Part shown: positions 17,737 through 27,261 of the stretch, piece after piece | How the letters are laid out: the number at the start of each line of letters is the position of its first letter | How positions within the stretch are numbered: position 1 is the stretch's first letter | Assembly (NCBI GenBank): GCA_021810145.1 | Contig: JAJZJL010000023.1 | Location: forward strand, 1-43,643 | From: Planctomycetota bacterium | GTDB taxonomy: Bacteria > Planctomycetota > Phycisphaerae > WQYP01 | DNA: 43,643 bases | Direction of reading: 5' to 3' | Position numbers and translations under genes: made by a program | Notes under the pieces: generated by a model | Databases searched by the model: none | Seen by the model: the letters and a program-made list of their open reading frames with translations, nothing else | What the model was told of the DNA's origin: nothing

Positions 17737-17850
17737 GAAAAATGTTTGAAATACAAAATAAGAGGTTCTGTGGCAGCTTCTGCAACATCCGGTGCGATCG
17801 GTTGCGAAAGCAATCAGGAGATGAGCAATCAGTAGTAAATAAAAAGGTTT

Positions 17851-17903
17851 GGACCGCCCCGGCGCGCACGGGGTAAACTCTCTAAGCGGACCGCGCGGAT
17901 ACG
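17851..17903 (-). repeat. 53-bp dispersed repeat, copy 2 (inverted)
   Basis: This is the reverse complement of 209-261 with a single mismatch. A further shared motif, GCGATCGGTTGCGAAA, occurs about 50 bp before this copy (near 17795) and in reverse complement after copy 1 (near 432-447). The element may therefore be longer and degenerate at its flank. Confidence 0.8.
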
Positions 17904-17949
17904 CGTGAGGTTCGCTCTGACGGGTCAAAGCTCAATTCCGAGTGCAAAA

Positions 17950-18005
17950 TTCTAATTTCTAAATTCGAAATACTGAATGCTGAATACTGGATGCTTAACA
18001 CTCAA
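17950..18005. repeat. Degenerate heptamer array, 8 units
   Basis: Eight consecutive 7-bp units run in a single phase, from TTCTAAT through TACTGAA and TGCTGAA to CACTCAA. The fourth base is T in seven of eight, the third base is C in all, and the sixth is A in seven of eight. The array lies 46 bp from the 53-bp element. Confidence 0.7.
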
Positions 18006-18547
18006 CGCCCTGCACCTGCGTAATCTCCACACCGTTTTTTATTCATGCCCGAGGTTTATCCCGAGAATATCGGGGTGTCCCCGGAGAACTCGGTGGCTAA
18101 CCATTCCATCCCGGCGGGGGCGGGGCCGTAAAGATAAAATGAACAACCCGTAGCGGGCAAAATGTGTTGGGGCGCGGATTTTGCCGTTGGCGCAGGTAGT
18201 GGGAATGTTAGACAGTCTGCATCAGGGCAGGGCCACGAAGGCCTTGCGGAATCTGTCGCAGGCCCCAAAATAAGAGGGCCGGTAGCCGCATTTGCCAGTT
18301 TGCATCATGGGCTGCCGCGGCACACACGGAACCACCAACCTGGGGCGGATACCCCAGGCCGTTGATTGCGGGAACGATCTTGGTTAATCAAATGTTATCT
18401 CGGTGGCACAACGGCCTGGAAAAGACCGGAGCAACACGCATTGTCGCCCAGCAGGCACAACGCGTCACAGTCCTCTGCTGAGAAAATAATCCAACGTCGC
18501 TAAATAGCTGTCGCAACCAATGATTTGCAGCCAGGCTTCAGCAAAAA
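18006..18547. other. Intergenic region, no gene seen
   Basis: I see no gene, RNA or strong hairpin here. It is GC-rich and includes short inverted GC blocks (for example CCCGGCGGGGGCGGGGCC near 18110). It lies upstream of tpsB and downstream of the RNase E/G stop. Confidence 0.4.
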
Positions 18548-21148
18548 TCACACGGCGATGTTGATTAAATTTCCACGCAAGTCGTAGGCTTCGATCAGCA
18601 CGGAATCATCGGGTAATGCCGCATCCGGTGTAATGACAATTTTCTTATCCGTGCGGTCTTCCATGGCCACGAGTTCGCGGCGCTTTTTATTCAGCAGATA
18701 TCCCGCAACGGTGGGATATACCTTCAATTCAATGCGGGCGATGTCTTTATGCAGCGTGGCCGCCGCCAGACGCCGCATGACATCCAGTGTCACGCTTTCA
18801 GGCGTTTTAATCAGCGCGGCACCCCGGCAATGCGGGCAATCCTGGTAAATGCCGCGCTTCAGACTGGGCTTAACCCGCTGGCGGGTCATTTCAATCATGC
18901 AGAACTGGCTCATGCGCAGTACTTTGGTTTTGGCGCGGTCGTGGCGTAATTCTTCCCGCAGCAGCCGCTCAATTTCCCGTTTGTGCCGGTCTTCCCGCAT
19001 GTCAATAAAATCAATGACAATCACGCCGCCAAGATCGCGCAATCTTAACTGGCGGCACAAATCGACAATGGCGTCTTTGTTGATGTTGTACGCCGTGAGT
19101 TCCGCATCGCGCTGTTCGCGGTAGCGTCCGGAATTGACATCCACCGCCACCAGCGCTTCGGTGGAATCAATCACCAGCGATCCGCCGTTGGGCATTTCCA
19201 CGCGGCGGCTGTTAATTTTTTCAATTTCCCGTTCCACGCCATACCGGATAAACAGCGGCATGGGGTCCTGATACAGTTCAACAATGCCCGAATCCGTACT
19301 GGCAATGGTGAGAAAGTCGCGCACGCGCTCGGCAACGTCCGGATCATCCACGACAATGCGGTCCATTTCCTGCACCGCCAGATCGCGAATGCTGCGGATA
19401 ACCAGATCGCTTTCTTCGTACAGCAGTGCGGGCGTGCGCTGCGTGTCCAGCCGATGGGTGATGCGCTTCCAGATTCGCACCAGAAAGTGCAGATCCTGCT
19501 GCAATTCCCGCGCGGTGCGATCCATACCGGCCGTGCGGATGATAAAGCCCAGATTTTCCGGCGGATTAAGCTCGCGCAGCAGGCGTTTCATGGCCCGGCG
19601 CTGTTCATCGTCGGCAATTTTTCTTGAAACGCCCAACGCGCTCATGCCCGGCATCATCACCAGATACCGCCCCGGCACGCTGATGTAACTGGTTAACGTG
19701 GGGCCTTTCGTGCCGATGCCTTCTTTCGTCACCTGGACAATTATTTCCTGGCCGCGGCGCAGACATTGCTGAATCGGCGGGCGCGAATGGCGCGGGGTTT
19801 TCCGGCCCACGCGCTCCATGGGCGCTATGTGGTCATTATCCACGTGGATTTCCGCATCTTCATCGAATAATTCATTGATCTCGCCTCCCATTTCCTCAAA
19901 ATTGGCGGCAACATCCGGTTCAACGCCCGGCTGGCCGTCCGGTTGTGCGCCATCCGCTTTTTTCGTGCCGGCCGCGTGCATTTTGGCCGTTGATTTATGG
20001 TGTTGCGGAAAATACTGCGGGTGCAGATCACTGATATGCAGAAATCCATTTTTCCCGATGCCGAAATCAATAAACGCCGCCTGTATGCTGGGTTCAACAT
20101 TGGTCACGCGGCCTTTGTAAATGTTGCCCACATGCAGATCATGGCTGGAGCGTTCGGTGTAAAGTTCTTCCAGCACGCCCTGCGAAACAATGGCGATACG
20201 AACTTCCTCGGAATCGGCCACGTTCACCAGCATGATGCGGGGCGGGCCTTTCTTCCGGGATACATGTTTTTGCGGTGCGGCTTCACCATCCACCGCGTGG
20301 CGTTCTTGCGGCTCGATATCGCTTTGCGCCGGCAACTCTGAAACGGCCGGCTCGGCGACGGCTGGTGCTTCCTGCTGCAACACTGCCTGCGGTTCCGGTG
20401 GCGCAGCAGGGGCAGGCTCGTTCTTCGTATGCTGACGGGCCGGCTCGGCATGCCGCCTGCCGGGGTGATGATGCGCGGGTTCCGGCGGAACCAGATCCGT
20501 CAGAAGCGAATCGGATATTCCACTGGACGTAATGCTCCGCGATGTGCCGGTTGGCCGGAACTGATGCCGCACTTTACCCTGACTGAACGATCGGCGACCG
20601 GGGTGTCGCGTTAAACCGGGGCCGGCACGCGCCACCAGACGATCCGGATTGGGGCGTTGGATGGAATAGCCGGCACTGCCGGTTGAACCGGGGGCGGGAG
20701 CGGATGGTTCGGCCGCGGCGGGCAGGTGCCGATTCTCCGGCGTTTCGGCGTCCGGCCGTTGTTCCGTTGCCGCCGGTGAAATGCTTGCCAATGCTTGATC
20801 AACCACAGGTGGCTCAGGCAACGGTTGCTGTGCCTCGGTTGGCAGATCGGCGGAAGACTCAACGGTATTTGCCTCTGGTTCGGGCATGGCCTCTGCGGGC
20901 GGGGCGGCTGTTTCAGCCGCGGGTGCCGGAGTTTTGCGGCGAACGGACTTTCCGCGCCCCCGGCCACTGCGCCCTCTGCCACCGCGCCGCCGGCGACGCG
21001 GCTTGCCGGTTCCCGCGGAATCATCGGCGGAAGCTGCTTCCACCGGGGCGGCCGGACCGGCGATTACATCGCCCGGCGAGGCAGATTCAGCGGAAAACAG
21101 TGTGTCAGGGGGCAACTCCGAACGTTCTTCGGATGAATCAAATTTCAT
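18548..21148 (-). CDS. rne: Ribonuclease E/G family endoribonuclease
   Basis: This 866-residue endonuclease is expected to start mRNA decay and process rRNA or tRNA precursors. After an Ala/Pro/Glu-rich, disordered N-terminal extension of about 300 residues with an Arg/Gly block (RRRRRGGRGRSGRGRGK, about 50-70) comes the conserved core. The core has an S1 RNA-binding domain (GNIYKGRVTNVEPSIQAAFI), split by an acidic insertion of about 80 residues, a 5'-sensor/RNase H-like part, and catalytic-domain motifs VAVDVNSGRY and VIDFIDM containing the two metal-binding Asp residues. The Zn-link CPHC follows. There is no long C-terminal scaffold as in E. coli RNase E. The ATG at 21148 is preferred; a TTG at 21163 is too close to GAGG. 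Confidence 0.93.
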   Translation of the reverse strand: MKFDSSEERSELPPDTLFSAESASPGDVIAGPAAPVEAASADDSAGTGKPRRRRRGGRGRSGRGRGKSVRRKTPAPAAETAAPPAEAMPEPEANTVESSADLPTEAQQPLPEPPVVDQALASISPAATEQRPDAETPENRHLPAAAEPSAPAPGSTGSAGYSIQRPNPDRLVARAGPGLTRHPGRRSFSQGKVRHQFRPTGTSRSITSSGISDSLLTDLVPPEPAHHHPGRRHAEPARQHTKNEPAPAAPPEPQAVLQQEAPAVAEPAVSELPAQSDIEPQERHAVDGEAAPQKHVSRKKGPPRIMLVNVADSEEVRIAIVSQGVLEELYTERSSHDLHVGNIYKGRVTNVEPSIQAAFIDFGIGKNGFLHISDLHPQYFPQHHKSTAKMHAAGTKKADGAQPDGQPGVEPDVAANFEEMGGEINELFDEDAEIHVDNDHIAPMERVGRKTPRHSRPPIQQCLRRGQEIIVQVTKEGIGTKGPTLTSYISVPGRYLVMMPGMSALGVSRKIADDEQRRAMKRLLRELNPPENLGFIIRTAGMDRTARELQQDLHFLVRIWKRITHRLDTQRTPALLYEESDLVIRSIRDLAVQEMDRIVVDDPDVAERVRDFLTIASTDSGIVELYQDPMPLFIRYGVEREIEKINSRRVEMPNGGSLVIDSTEALVAVDVNSGRYREQRDAELTAYNINKDAIVDLCRQLRLRDLGGVIVIDFIDMREDRHKREIERLLREELRHDRAKTKVLRMSQFCMIEMTRQRVKPSLKRGIYQDCPHCRGAALIKTPESVTLDVMRRLAAATLHKDIARIELKVYPTVAGYLLNKKRRELVAMEDRTDKKIVITPDAALPDDSVLIEAYDLRGNLINIAV

Positions 21149-21231
21149 GGTGTTGATAAACAAGCCTCACGAGAAAATATTGCATACACCCAACCCTCGC
21201 CGCCGACTTCAGTCGCGGATAAATCTGATGA

Positions 21232-21260
21232 ATTATATTAACTTTTTCCAAACAAGTCTA
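21232..21260 (-). promoter_or_regulatory. Candidate promoter of rne
   Basis: On the minus strand TAGACT (21260-21255) stands 17 bp before a perfect TATAAT (21237-21232). Transcription would begin near 21225, leaving a leader of about 77 nt, a plausible place for the autoregulation known for RNase E. Confidence 0.55.
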
Positions 21261-21745
21261 CGCACCGCCATTTCCCGCAATGGCACAATTTCTCCGGGTG
21301 GGGGGCTGCCGGAGTTTTGCCCACAAATGGGATCTTCCGCCTTATTATCCAAAGCCCCGGCGGCGGATGATTATTCCACCGGCCACAACCCCGGCTTGTG
21401 CCACTGGCACGGGCGAATCAAGCCCCAAACCATGGCGGTGCCCATTGCCGGCACGTGCCGTGAGCACGATTATGTTTCACTTTCGGCATTCGTGTGACTG
21501 CGGCCCGATAATATCATTCTTCCGATTCACACTCATGAACAACAAACGCAATGGTCGAACTAACAGGCAGCAAGTTGCCATGATGGTTACGGCCGGTAGC
21601 GGTATGCGGTGCTGATCCGCTCCAGACTGCCGATTGCCAAAATTGATGAAATTCCGGGCGATGGTAATGGCAACAACGTGCCGGTTCGGGGGACGCGTGT
21701 TTCCCGCCATTAGCAGCACCGCGGAATGCTTGGAGATCATAACTC
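21261..21745. other. Intergenic region with a 12-bp palindrome
   Basis: No gene is seen. CGGCACGTGCCG at 21449-21460 is a perfect 12-bp palindrome and could be a protein-binding site. No convincing promoter for the downstream PEP-CTERM gene was found; GATAAT at 21507-21512 has no matching -35. Confidence 0.4.
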
Positions 21746-22804
21746 GTGAACCATAGAATGCACATTTTGGCGATGGCCATGATTGGGATATCCTCCTGCA
21801 CGGCGGCATCGGCTAAGGCATCCGTGGCGCTGGGGCCGGCAGCCGGTTACAGCGCATTTGTGTTCGGGGATATGACCGCCGCAGCCGACACCTGGGGCAG
21901 CGTTGCCGTGGGGGGTAATGCCAATTTCAGCAGCGGATACAGCATAAATGCCGCGACGGCGGGCAACGCCTACGCGCTGGTTGTCGGTGGAAACTATATC
22001 CAGAAAAGTTCACGGATCAATGGAAATATTATTGTGGGCAAAACGGCGGAATATGACAATCCGTCAGTTAACGGGTCGCTGGCCGCGCAAAGTGTCAGGC
22101 TGCAAGGCGGTGGAAGCGTCAGCGGCGGCGTATTTTATTCGGAATCGTATTCCGGGCCGTCGTATATCACCCATACGCAAAGCAACCACACTCCAGTTGT
22201 GCCGATTGATTTTTCTGGCTCTGAATCGACACTGCTCCGCGACGCGACGGCGTGGGCCGCATTAACCGCCAATGGCATGGCCGTAAGTCAGTACAGCACA
22301 CTTACGCTCACCGGTACGAGTTCAACTTTGGATGTTTTCGATATTACCACCACCGAATTGGCCGGCATCAGTACCATCAGACTTTCCGTCCCCACGGGTG
22401 CCACACCCACGGTCCTGGTTAATGTGAGCGGATCGGCAGCGAATATCCACGGCGGCATAAGCGGTTTTGACGCCGCCAGTACGCTCTGGAATTTTTATAA
22501 TGCCAACTCGGTAACCATCGGCGGCGTGGCCCTGACGGGCACCCTTATGGCGACCAGCGGAAAGGTTGACTTTCAAAGCGGCCAGGTGGATGGATCGATC
22601 ATCGCAGCCAACCTGAACCAGCACGCGGGGGCGGAAATTGATGCGGGATCATTTGCCGGAAGTTTGCCATCGGCATCATCACCACCGACAACAATCGCGG
22701 CCGGGGCGCTGTCTGTTCCATCGACATCGGCGTTGGTGGGTTTGGGATCGGTGGCACTGGCCGCATTGGTGCTGCAACGGCGACGCACCGCATTTCACTG
22801 CTGA
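21746..22804 (+). CDS. Choice-of-anchor A family PEP-CTERM-type protein
   Basis: This 352-residue exported protein has a signal peptide (MHILAMAMIGISSCTAASA), then a choice-of-anchor A domain recognised by GYSAFVFGDMTAA, WGSVAVGGNAN and GNIIVGKTAEY. The domain occurs in surface proteins with varied C-terminal anchors. Here the C-terminus is a PEP-CTERM-like sorting signal: VPSTSALVGLG, a hydrophobic helix and RRR. An exosortase-type enzyme elsewhere in the genome would process it. The GTG at 21746 follows GGAG by 10 nt, and an ATG at 21758 is the alternative. It overlaps the convergent acyl-CoA dehydrogenase gene by 10 bp. Confidence 0.82.
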   Translation: MNHRMHILAMAMIGISSCTAASAKASVALGPAAGYSAFVFGDMTAAADTWGSVAVGGNANFSSGYSINAATAGNAYALVVGGNYIQKSSRINGNIIVGKTAEYDNPSVNGSLAAQSVRLQGGGSVSGGVFYSESYSGPSYITHTQSNHTPVVPIDFSGSESTLLRDATAWAALTANGMAVSQYSTLTLTGTSSTLDVFDITTTELAGISTIRLSVPTGATPTVLVNVSGSAANIHGGISGFDAASTLWNFYNANSVTIGGVALTGTLMATSGKVDFQSGQVDGSIIAANLNQHAGAEIDAGSFAGSLPSASSPPTTIAAGALSVPSTSALVGLGSVALAALVLQRRRTAFHC

Positions 22805-23880
22805 ATCGGTCCGGCCAGGCAAGCGAGCGTTTCTTCTATGACGCTGGCGCCGCTGGACCATACGAAGAAAAACATGGCTTCACGCATGCGCCTCTGCGCG
22901 GAATGTTCCCGCAGCAGTCCGCGGCCTTTGGCGAGTTCCAGCGATGCGGCCGTACACCGCCAGCACAGATCATTACACCGGCCACGCAGAATCGCCGGTG
23001 CAGAGCGGCTGTCCGCCTCCACCTTATCCGCCCCCTGGCTGTAAACCTGTCTTGAAAGCGCGGCATGTTGCCGCCGTAATTCCCGGATGAAAGCCCGGCA
23101 TCGGGGCGATCGCGCGGAAGCGAGTTCCCGCGCTGCGCGCAAAGCCCCGGCCGCCACGCCCAGCGGCAGAATACACGTGTTCAGCGAAAAACGCCGGTAT
23201 TCATTGCGAACCGCCAGCGCATTGGGACACGGGCCGGATAGAATATCTTCCGCCTGTATCTTAACATTTTTGAGTTTGACCGCCGCGGTGTTGCTGGCAT
23301 TAAGCACGGCCATATCCGCCGGGTTAAGAACCTGCACGCCGGGTTGTTTCATGTTGAGTATAAACAACAGTTGATCACCCGATTCCGTTTTCGCGCCGGC
23401 AATCAGATAATCGCTGTAATTGGCTCCGGTAGACCATGGAATAGTACCGGAAATCCGCCAGCCGCCAGCGCTTGGTATCGCCGCCACGCCTCCGTTTTGA
23501 TGCTGCCCGGAAGTGGTCAGTTGGGCAATGCCGATGCTGGCGAATCTTTTGTTCTCCGCCAGTTGGGCCAGAAGATTGCGGCACCGCCGGCCGCATGCCG
23601 GATTATCCGCGGCACAAATAAGAAATTCCAGGGCCGCATCGCGCTGCGTCAGAATCAGTGCCGTGTTCAAGCAGACGGATGCCAACTGCTCATAGCGCCG
23701 ATGCAGTTGTACCGGGGCCATGCCGGTTCCGCCGTACTTTTTGGGTACCGACCATTTCAAGGCCCCGCAGCGGGATAAATCGGCAATGTTGTCGCGCGGC
23801 CATTGCCCGCTGATGTCAACGCTCTGCGCCCGCTGTGAGATTTTTTCCAGTACCGCCGGCCATGTGAGAATCGTATTCAT
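22795..23880 (-). CDS. Acyl-CoA dehydrogenase family protein
   Basis: This 361-residue flavoprotein has the acyl-CoA dehydrogenase layout: an N-terminal helical domain with VPKKYGGTGM (about 44-53), a middle beta domain with GIAQLTTSG and GWRISGTIPWSTGA, and a C-terminal helical domain. In this family FAD-dependent oxidation introduces a double bond into acyl-CoA thioesters, but some members act on other substrates. I cannot identify the catalytic Glu with confidence, so the substrate is left open. It is a single gene. No ribosome binding site precedes the ATG at 23880. A promoter-like -10 lies only 6 nt upstream, which suggests a leaderless transcript. Confidence 0.8.
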   Translation of the reverse strand: MNTILTWPAVLEKISQRAQSVDISGQWPRDNIADLSRCGALKWSVPKKYGGTGMAPVQLHRRYEQLASVCLNTALILTQRDAALEFLICAADNPACGRRCRNLLAQLAENKRFASIGIAQLTTSGQHQNGGVAAIPSAGGWRISGTIPWSTGANYSDYLIAGAKTESGDQLLFILNMKQPGVQVLNPADMAVLNASNTAAVKLKNVKIQAEDILSGPCPNALAVRNEYRRFSLNTCILPLGVAAGALRAARELASARSPRCRAFIRELRRQHAALSRQVYSQGADKVEADSRSAPAILRGRCNDLCWRCTAASLELAKGRGLLREHSAQRRMREAMFFFVWSSGASVIEETLACLAGPIQQ

Positions 23881-23886
23881 TCTTAA

Positions 23887-23915
23887 ATTGTAGGTGGCTT
23901 AAGGGCTTTACCCAA
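23887..23915 (-). promoter_or_regulatory. Candidate promoter of the acyl-CoA dehydrogenase gene
   Basis: On the minus strand TTGGGT (23915-23910) is followed after 17 bp by TACAAT (23892-23887). Six bases then precede the ATG, so transcription would start at or within a base or two of the start codon. Confidence 0.45.
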
Positions 23916-24024
23916 GTGCCGGCAATATTTTTTGCGGGCATTTTTTCATTCGTGTCCCGGCAGCCCGGCGCGCCCAACGCCCGCCACGAGCCGATGGGCA
24001 AGTGCCAACATTCGCCGGGCTTTG

Positions 24025-25362
24025 TCAGCCGCCGACAATATTGGATTGATCGTGTTCCAGCGTGTGTTCCGCATGGGCCTGTCCCGTTGCGGCCGCGTCT
24101 GATTCAGACGTTGCCGCGGTGCCGGTAACAAGTTTATTGGGCCGCTGAATTTTCTTCTTGCCATTGAGGTATGCATCCATCTGGCGCAGAGCCTGCTTGA
24201 TGCGCAGCTCATTTTCCACCAGCGCAATGCGGACAAATCCTTCGCCGTTGTCACCAAAACCGCGGCCCGGTGCCACGGCGACATCGGCCTCATCCAGCAG
24301 ACGCAACGAAAAGTCAATCGTGCCCTGGCCGGCCAGATGTTTTTCCGCAACTTTGGCCCATACAAACATGCTGGCGCGCGGCGATTCAACATCCCATCCG
24401 ATTTTCCGCAGCCCGGAAACCAGCACGTCGCGGCGCTTCTGATAAATTTCCGCCTGCTGCCGGACAAATTCATCGCCGTTGCGCAAGGCCAGTATGCTGG
24501 CGATCTGAATCGGCGCAAAATGGCCATAGTCGTAATAGCCTTTAATGGTTGATAAGGCCCGGACCATTTCACTGTTGCCGCAGCAGAATCCGACGCGCCA
24601 GCCGGCCATGTTGTACGGCTTGCTCATGGTGGAAAATTCCACCCCCACGTCTTTGCCGCCGGGAGTGGCCAGGAATGATGGTGCCTGATAGCCGTCAAAG
24701 CAGGTTTCACCATACGCAAAATCACTGATCACCAGCACATTGTATTTTTTAGCCAGCGCCACGGTCTGTTCATAAAATAGCCGATCCACCGTCATGGCCG
24801 ATGGATTATGCGGATAATTCAATATCAGCAGCTTGGGGCGGGGAAAAAGATTCTTCAGCACATGTTCAATGCGCTGCAGAAAGGCCTCATCATTTCCCAG
24901 CGGCACACTGATGACATTACCGCCCGCCAGCGCCACGGCGTAAACATGAATGGGATAGGCCGGATCACCAACCACCACCGTATCACCAGCTCCCAGCAGC
25001 GCCAGCATCAGATGGGAGAAGCCTTCCTTCGAGCCGATTGTGGCGACAATTTCCGTTTCCGGGTCCAGGTCCACGTTATAGCGGCGTTTGTATTTGCGGG
25101 CCACTTCGCGGCGCAGATTATACAAGCCCACACTTGCCGAGTACCGATGATTGCGGGCATCACGGGCCGCTTCCGCGAGTTTATCAATGACAAAATCCGG
25201 CGATGGATCAATCGGGTTGCCCATTCCCAGATCAATAACGTCGTGGCCCGCCTGCCGTTTGGCCGCTTTCAGTGCGTTGATGCGGGCGAATAAATACGGG
25301 GGTAAACGCTTGATGCGCGTGGATACTTCTATGGTAAAAGGTTTATCACTTCCGCCGGCCAT
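24025..25362 (-). CDS. AlaC-like class I/II aminotransferase
   Basis: This 445-residue PLP enzyme belongs to fold type I. Visible residues are GNP near 47-49, NYPHNP with N182, SDFAYGE with D214 and Y217, the PLP-binding Lys248 in [16 protein letters not shown], and R256. It resembles AlaC-type alanine transaminases and LL-diaminopimelate aminotransferase relatives, so glutamate-pyruvate transamination is likely but not proven. The ATG at 25362 has a strong GAGAGGAG 7 nt upstream and replaces an in-frame TTG at 25386. A 40-residue Ala/Thr/Glu-rich tail follows the catalytic fold. The foldase gene lies upstream on the same strand, 163 bp away. Confidence 0.87.
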   Translation of the reverse strand: MAGGSDKPFTIEVSTRIKRLPPYLFARINALKAAKRQAGHDVIDLGMGNPIDPSPDFVIDKLAEAARDARNHRYSASVGLYNLRREVARKYKRRYNVDLDPETEIVATIGSKEGFSHLMLALLGAGDTVVVGDPAYPIHVYAVALAGGNVISVPLGNDEAFLQRIEHVLKNLFPRPKLLILNYPHNPSAMTVDRLFYEQTVALAKKYNVLVISDFAYGETCFDGYQAPSFLATPGGKDVGVEFSTMSKPYNMAGWRVGFCCGNSEMVRALSTIKGYYDYGHFAPIQIASILALRNGDEFVRQQAEIYQKRRDVLVSGLRKIGWDVESPRASMFVWAKVAEKHLAGQGTIDFSLRLLDEADVAVAPGRGFGDNGEGFVRIALVENELRIKQALRQMDAYLNGKKKIQRPNKLVTGTAATSESDAAATGQAHAEHTLEHDQSNIVGG

Positions 25363-25525
25363 CGTCCGGCTCCTCTCATAATGCAACGCCTGAAAACCGG
25401 CCGCTTTTTCACGGCCGAATGTTCCAGACCGTTTGATGTATTATAACCAACTCGGGCCTGACCGTTATCATGCGTCAGGCCACTGACACAACGGGCCATC
25501 CGCCGCACCAAAGCATTTCCCGGTT

Positions 25526-26662
25526 TTATTTGGCCGGGCTTTCGTGCGGCTTGGTCGCCGGTGCGGTCGTCGCGTTGGATTGCTGCGCTTTTTGTTCATT
25601 GCGCATCGCCTGGGCCTGCTCGGCATAGGCCTCACGCAGGGCGGCAAATTCCTGATTCAAAATCGGATTGTCAATGGTGATTTTGGATTGTGCCACCAGG
25701 CGGTTTAATTCAATTTGACCCCATTGCAGTTCACCCTGATTCAACAAGTCCGCCTTCAGGCCATCCCGCACCTTTGACAGCGGAACCTTGGAAGCCGGAA
25801 CTTTTTTCACCAGCCACAGCAGATGCAGCGTGCCGTTGATCGGTACGGCCGCGGAAAGCTCGTTGGGCTGAAGCTCGGCGGCGGTATCCAGAAGAATCTT
25901 CGGCAGCGCCTTGTCTTCCAATGGAATAATTTCCAGTCCGCCATTGGCGGCATTCTGTGTGTTGATGCTGTGCTGCTGCGCCACGATGGCCGGGTTTTCG
26001 TGCTTGTCCATAATTAAATGGCGCACCGTTGCGGCATCATCAAACGATGATACGACAATATCGCGCACTTCCACCTTGGGGCCGAAATTGGATTTGTAAG
26101 CCATTTCCACATCGGCGTCGGTAATGTGCACATGCCCCTTCGCCAGAGCCAGCATATAGGTTGTCCGGGCCAGAGCCATGCGGAATTCCGCCAGCGACTC
26201 GCCCTTGCGCGCCAGAAGTTTTTCCAGTACCGGAATTCGCTGTTTGGCGGGAATATGCTGCGCCGCGAGTTGATTCAATACGCCCTGTTCGGCGGCATCA
26301 ATCTGCTCTTTGCCGACATGCAGGCCGGCCTTGACACATGCCTGCTTAAGCACGGTGAGTTGAATCCATTTTTCCAGCAGTCCCAGCCCATTGAGGCGCA
26401 GCAGCGAATTAAGAAAATGTTCCTTGCTTAAAGCCTCGCCATTAACCGTGGCCACAGCGGGATTTCCGGGTGCCGGGGACCGGGGCATGAGAATGTCCTG
26501 ATCCATAACGGGCAAACGCGGTGTCACCGGCTTGATGGTGGTGGAGGGTGTTGTGGGAAGCGTTACCGCCGCGGAAATGTTCCCCGCCGCAACTGCCATT
26601 GAGATTCCAACCGCCAAGCCAGCCGCCAGAGTGAGTTTTCCGATGATATTCTGTCGCGTCAC
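25526..26662 (-). CDS. SurA/PrsA-like periplasmic foldase
   Basis: This 378-residue exported protein starts with a signal peptide (IIGKLTLAAGLAVGISMAVAA) and has a SurA-type N-terminal chaperone region (VATVNGEALSKEHFLNSLLR). A parvulin-like PpiC domain follows: VEVRDIVVSSFDDAATVRHL, then GGLEIIPLEDKALPK, then LQPNELSAAV. The family catalyses prolyl isomerisation or holds unfolded exported proteins. The parvulin domain looks degenerate, so it may act mainly as a chaperone. The C-terminus is Gln/Ala-rich and disordered. The GTG at 26662 is supported by AGGAG 6 nt upstream. It could assist outer-membrane or surface proteins such as the Tps pair, but that is inference. Confidence 0.82.
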   Translation of the reverse strand: MTRQNIIGKLTLAAGLAVGISMAVAAGNISAAVTLPTTPSTTIKPVTPRLPVMDQDILMPRSPAPGNPAVATVNGEALSKEHFLNSLLRLNGLGLLEKWIQLTVLKQACVKAGLHVGKEQIDAAEQGVLNQLAAQHIPAKQRIPVLEKLLARKGESLAEFRMALARTTYMLALAKGHVHITDADVEMAYKSNFGPKVEVRDIVVSSFDDAATVRHLIMDKHENPAIVAQQHSINTQNAANGGLEIIPLEDKALPKILLDTAAELQPNELSAAVPINGTLHLLWLVKKVPASKVPLSKVRDGLKADLLNQGELQWGQIELNRLVAQSKITIDNPILNQEFAALREAYAEQAQAMRNEQKAQQSNATTAPATKPHESPAK

Positions 26663-27130
26663 GCGAATCTCCTGTTAATGATCACGGTTCAGTACGCTGT
26701 AACCAGTTCCATTATCGTACCGCAATCGCTGATTATACGCCAATGCGCGGCAAAAAGTTGGCTCCCCGGCGGCGGACGGCGCATTTCGCAGTCCGGGCGC
26801 GGTCTGTTCAACGGCATGGCATGCCCGGCCGCCGGAAATTTCACGCTGTTTCGCTAACCCCATCAGCCGCGGTGTTTCTCCCAATCGCCACCGGGAACGC
26901 CGTCGATGCCGTATCCCCGGCAACTTCAATTGCCATGTCGATGGAATTCCACATCCGTCCAGCCGCCGCATAAAATATCGCATCTCCGCCGCCGGGCCTC
27001 AATGGCCATTGCCGCGGTGCCGCCGGGATCGGGTTAAACCTGCCGCAAATGCTCAAGTCGCGGCCCGCCGTACCGCCGATAATGCCGCACGAAGCGGAGA
27101 AAATTCCCGTCTCGCAGCCGCGCTAAATCA
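26663..27130. other. Intergenic region, no gene seen
   Basis: The region is GC-rich with many short inverted repeats (for example GGCATGGCATGCCC near 26810). I looked for 4.5S, 6S, RNase P and tmRNA hallmarks and saw none. Open frames here resemble nothing known. Confidence 0.4.
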
Positions 27131-27159
27131 TTGACTTTTGGCCTTCGGGCCGATAGTGT
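27131..27159 (+). promoter_or_regulatory. Candidate tRNA promoter with a UUCG hairpin in the spacer
   Basis: TTGACT (27131-27136) is followed after 17 bp by TAGTGT (27154-27159), which would start transcription about 5 nt before the tRNA. The spacer holds TTGGCC-TTCG-GGCCGA (27138-27153), a 6-bp stem with a UUCG loop if it is ever transcribed. Confidence 0.35.
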
Positions 27160-27170
27160 TTGCATTCTCT

Positions 27171-27261
27171 GGAGAGATGGCCGAGCGGCTGAAGGCGCCG
27201 GTTTGCTAAACCGGTGTACGGGTTACAACCTGTACCGCGGGTTCGAATCCCGCTCTCTCCG
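27171..27261 (+). tRNA. tRNA-Ser (anticodon GCU)
   Basis: The 91-nt sequence folds as a class II tRNA: acceptor GGAGAGA (27171-27177) pairs with TCTCTCC (27254-27260), with discriminator G27261. The anticodon stem CCGGT/ACCGG encloses a TTGCTAA loop with anticodon GCT at 27205-27207. A long variable arm (GTACGGGTT/AACCTGTAC) and a T arm (GCGGGTTCGAATCCCGC) follow. It reads AGC and AGU serine codons. CCA is not encoded; a short T-run follows. tRNA-Ser genes are common integration sites, and accessory genes begin downstream. Confidence 0.97.

Noticed and set aside
17950..18005. CRISPR array
   Set aside because: Units are 7 bp, degenerate and without spacers; no cas genes in the window.
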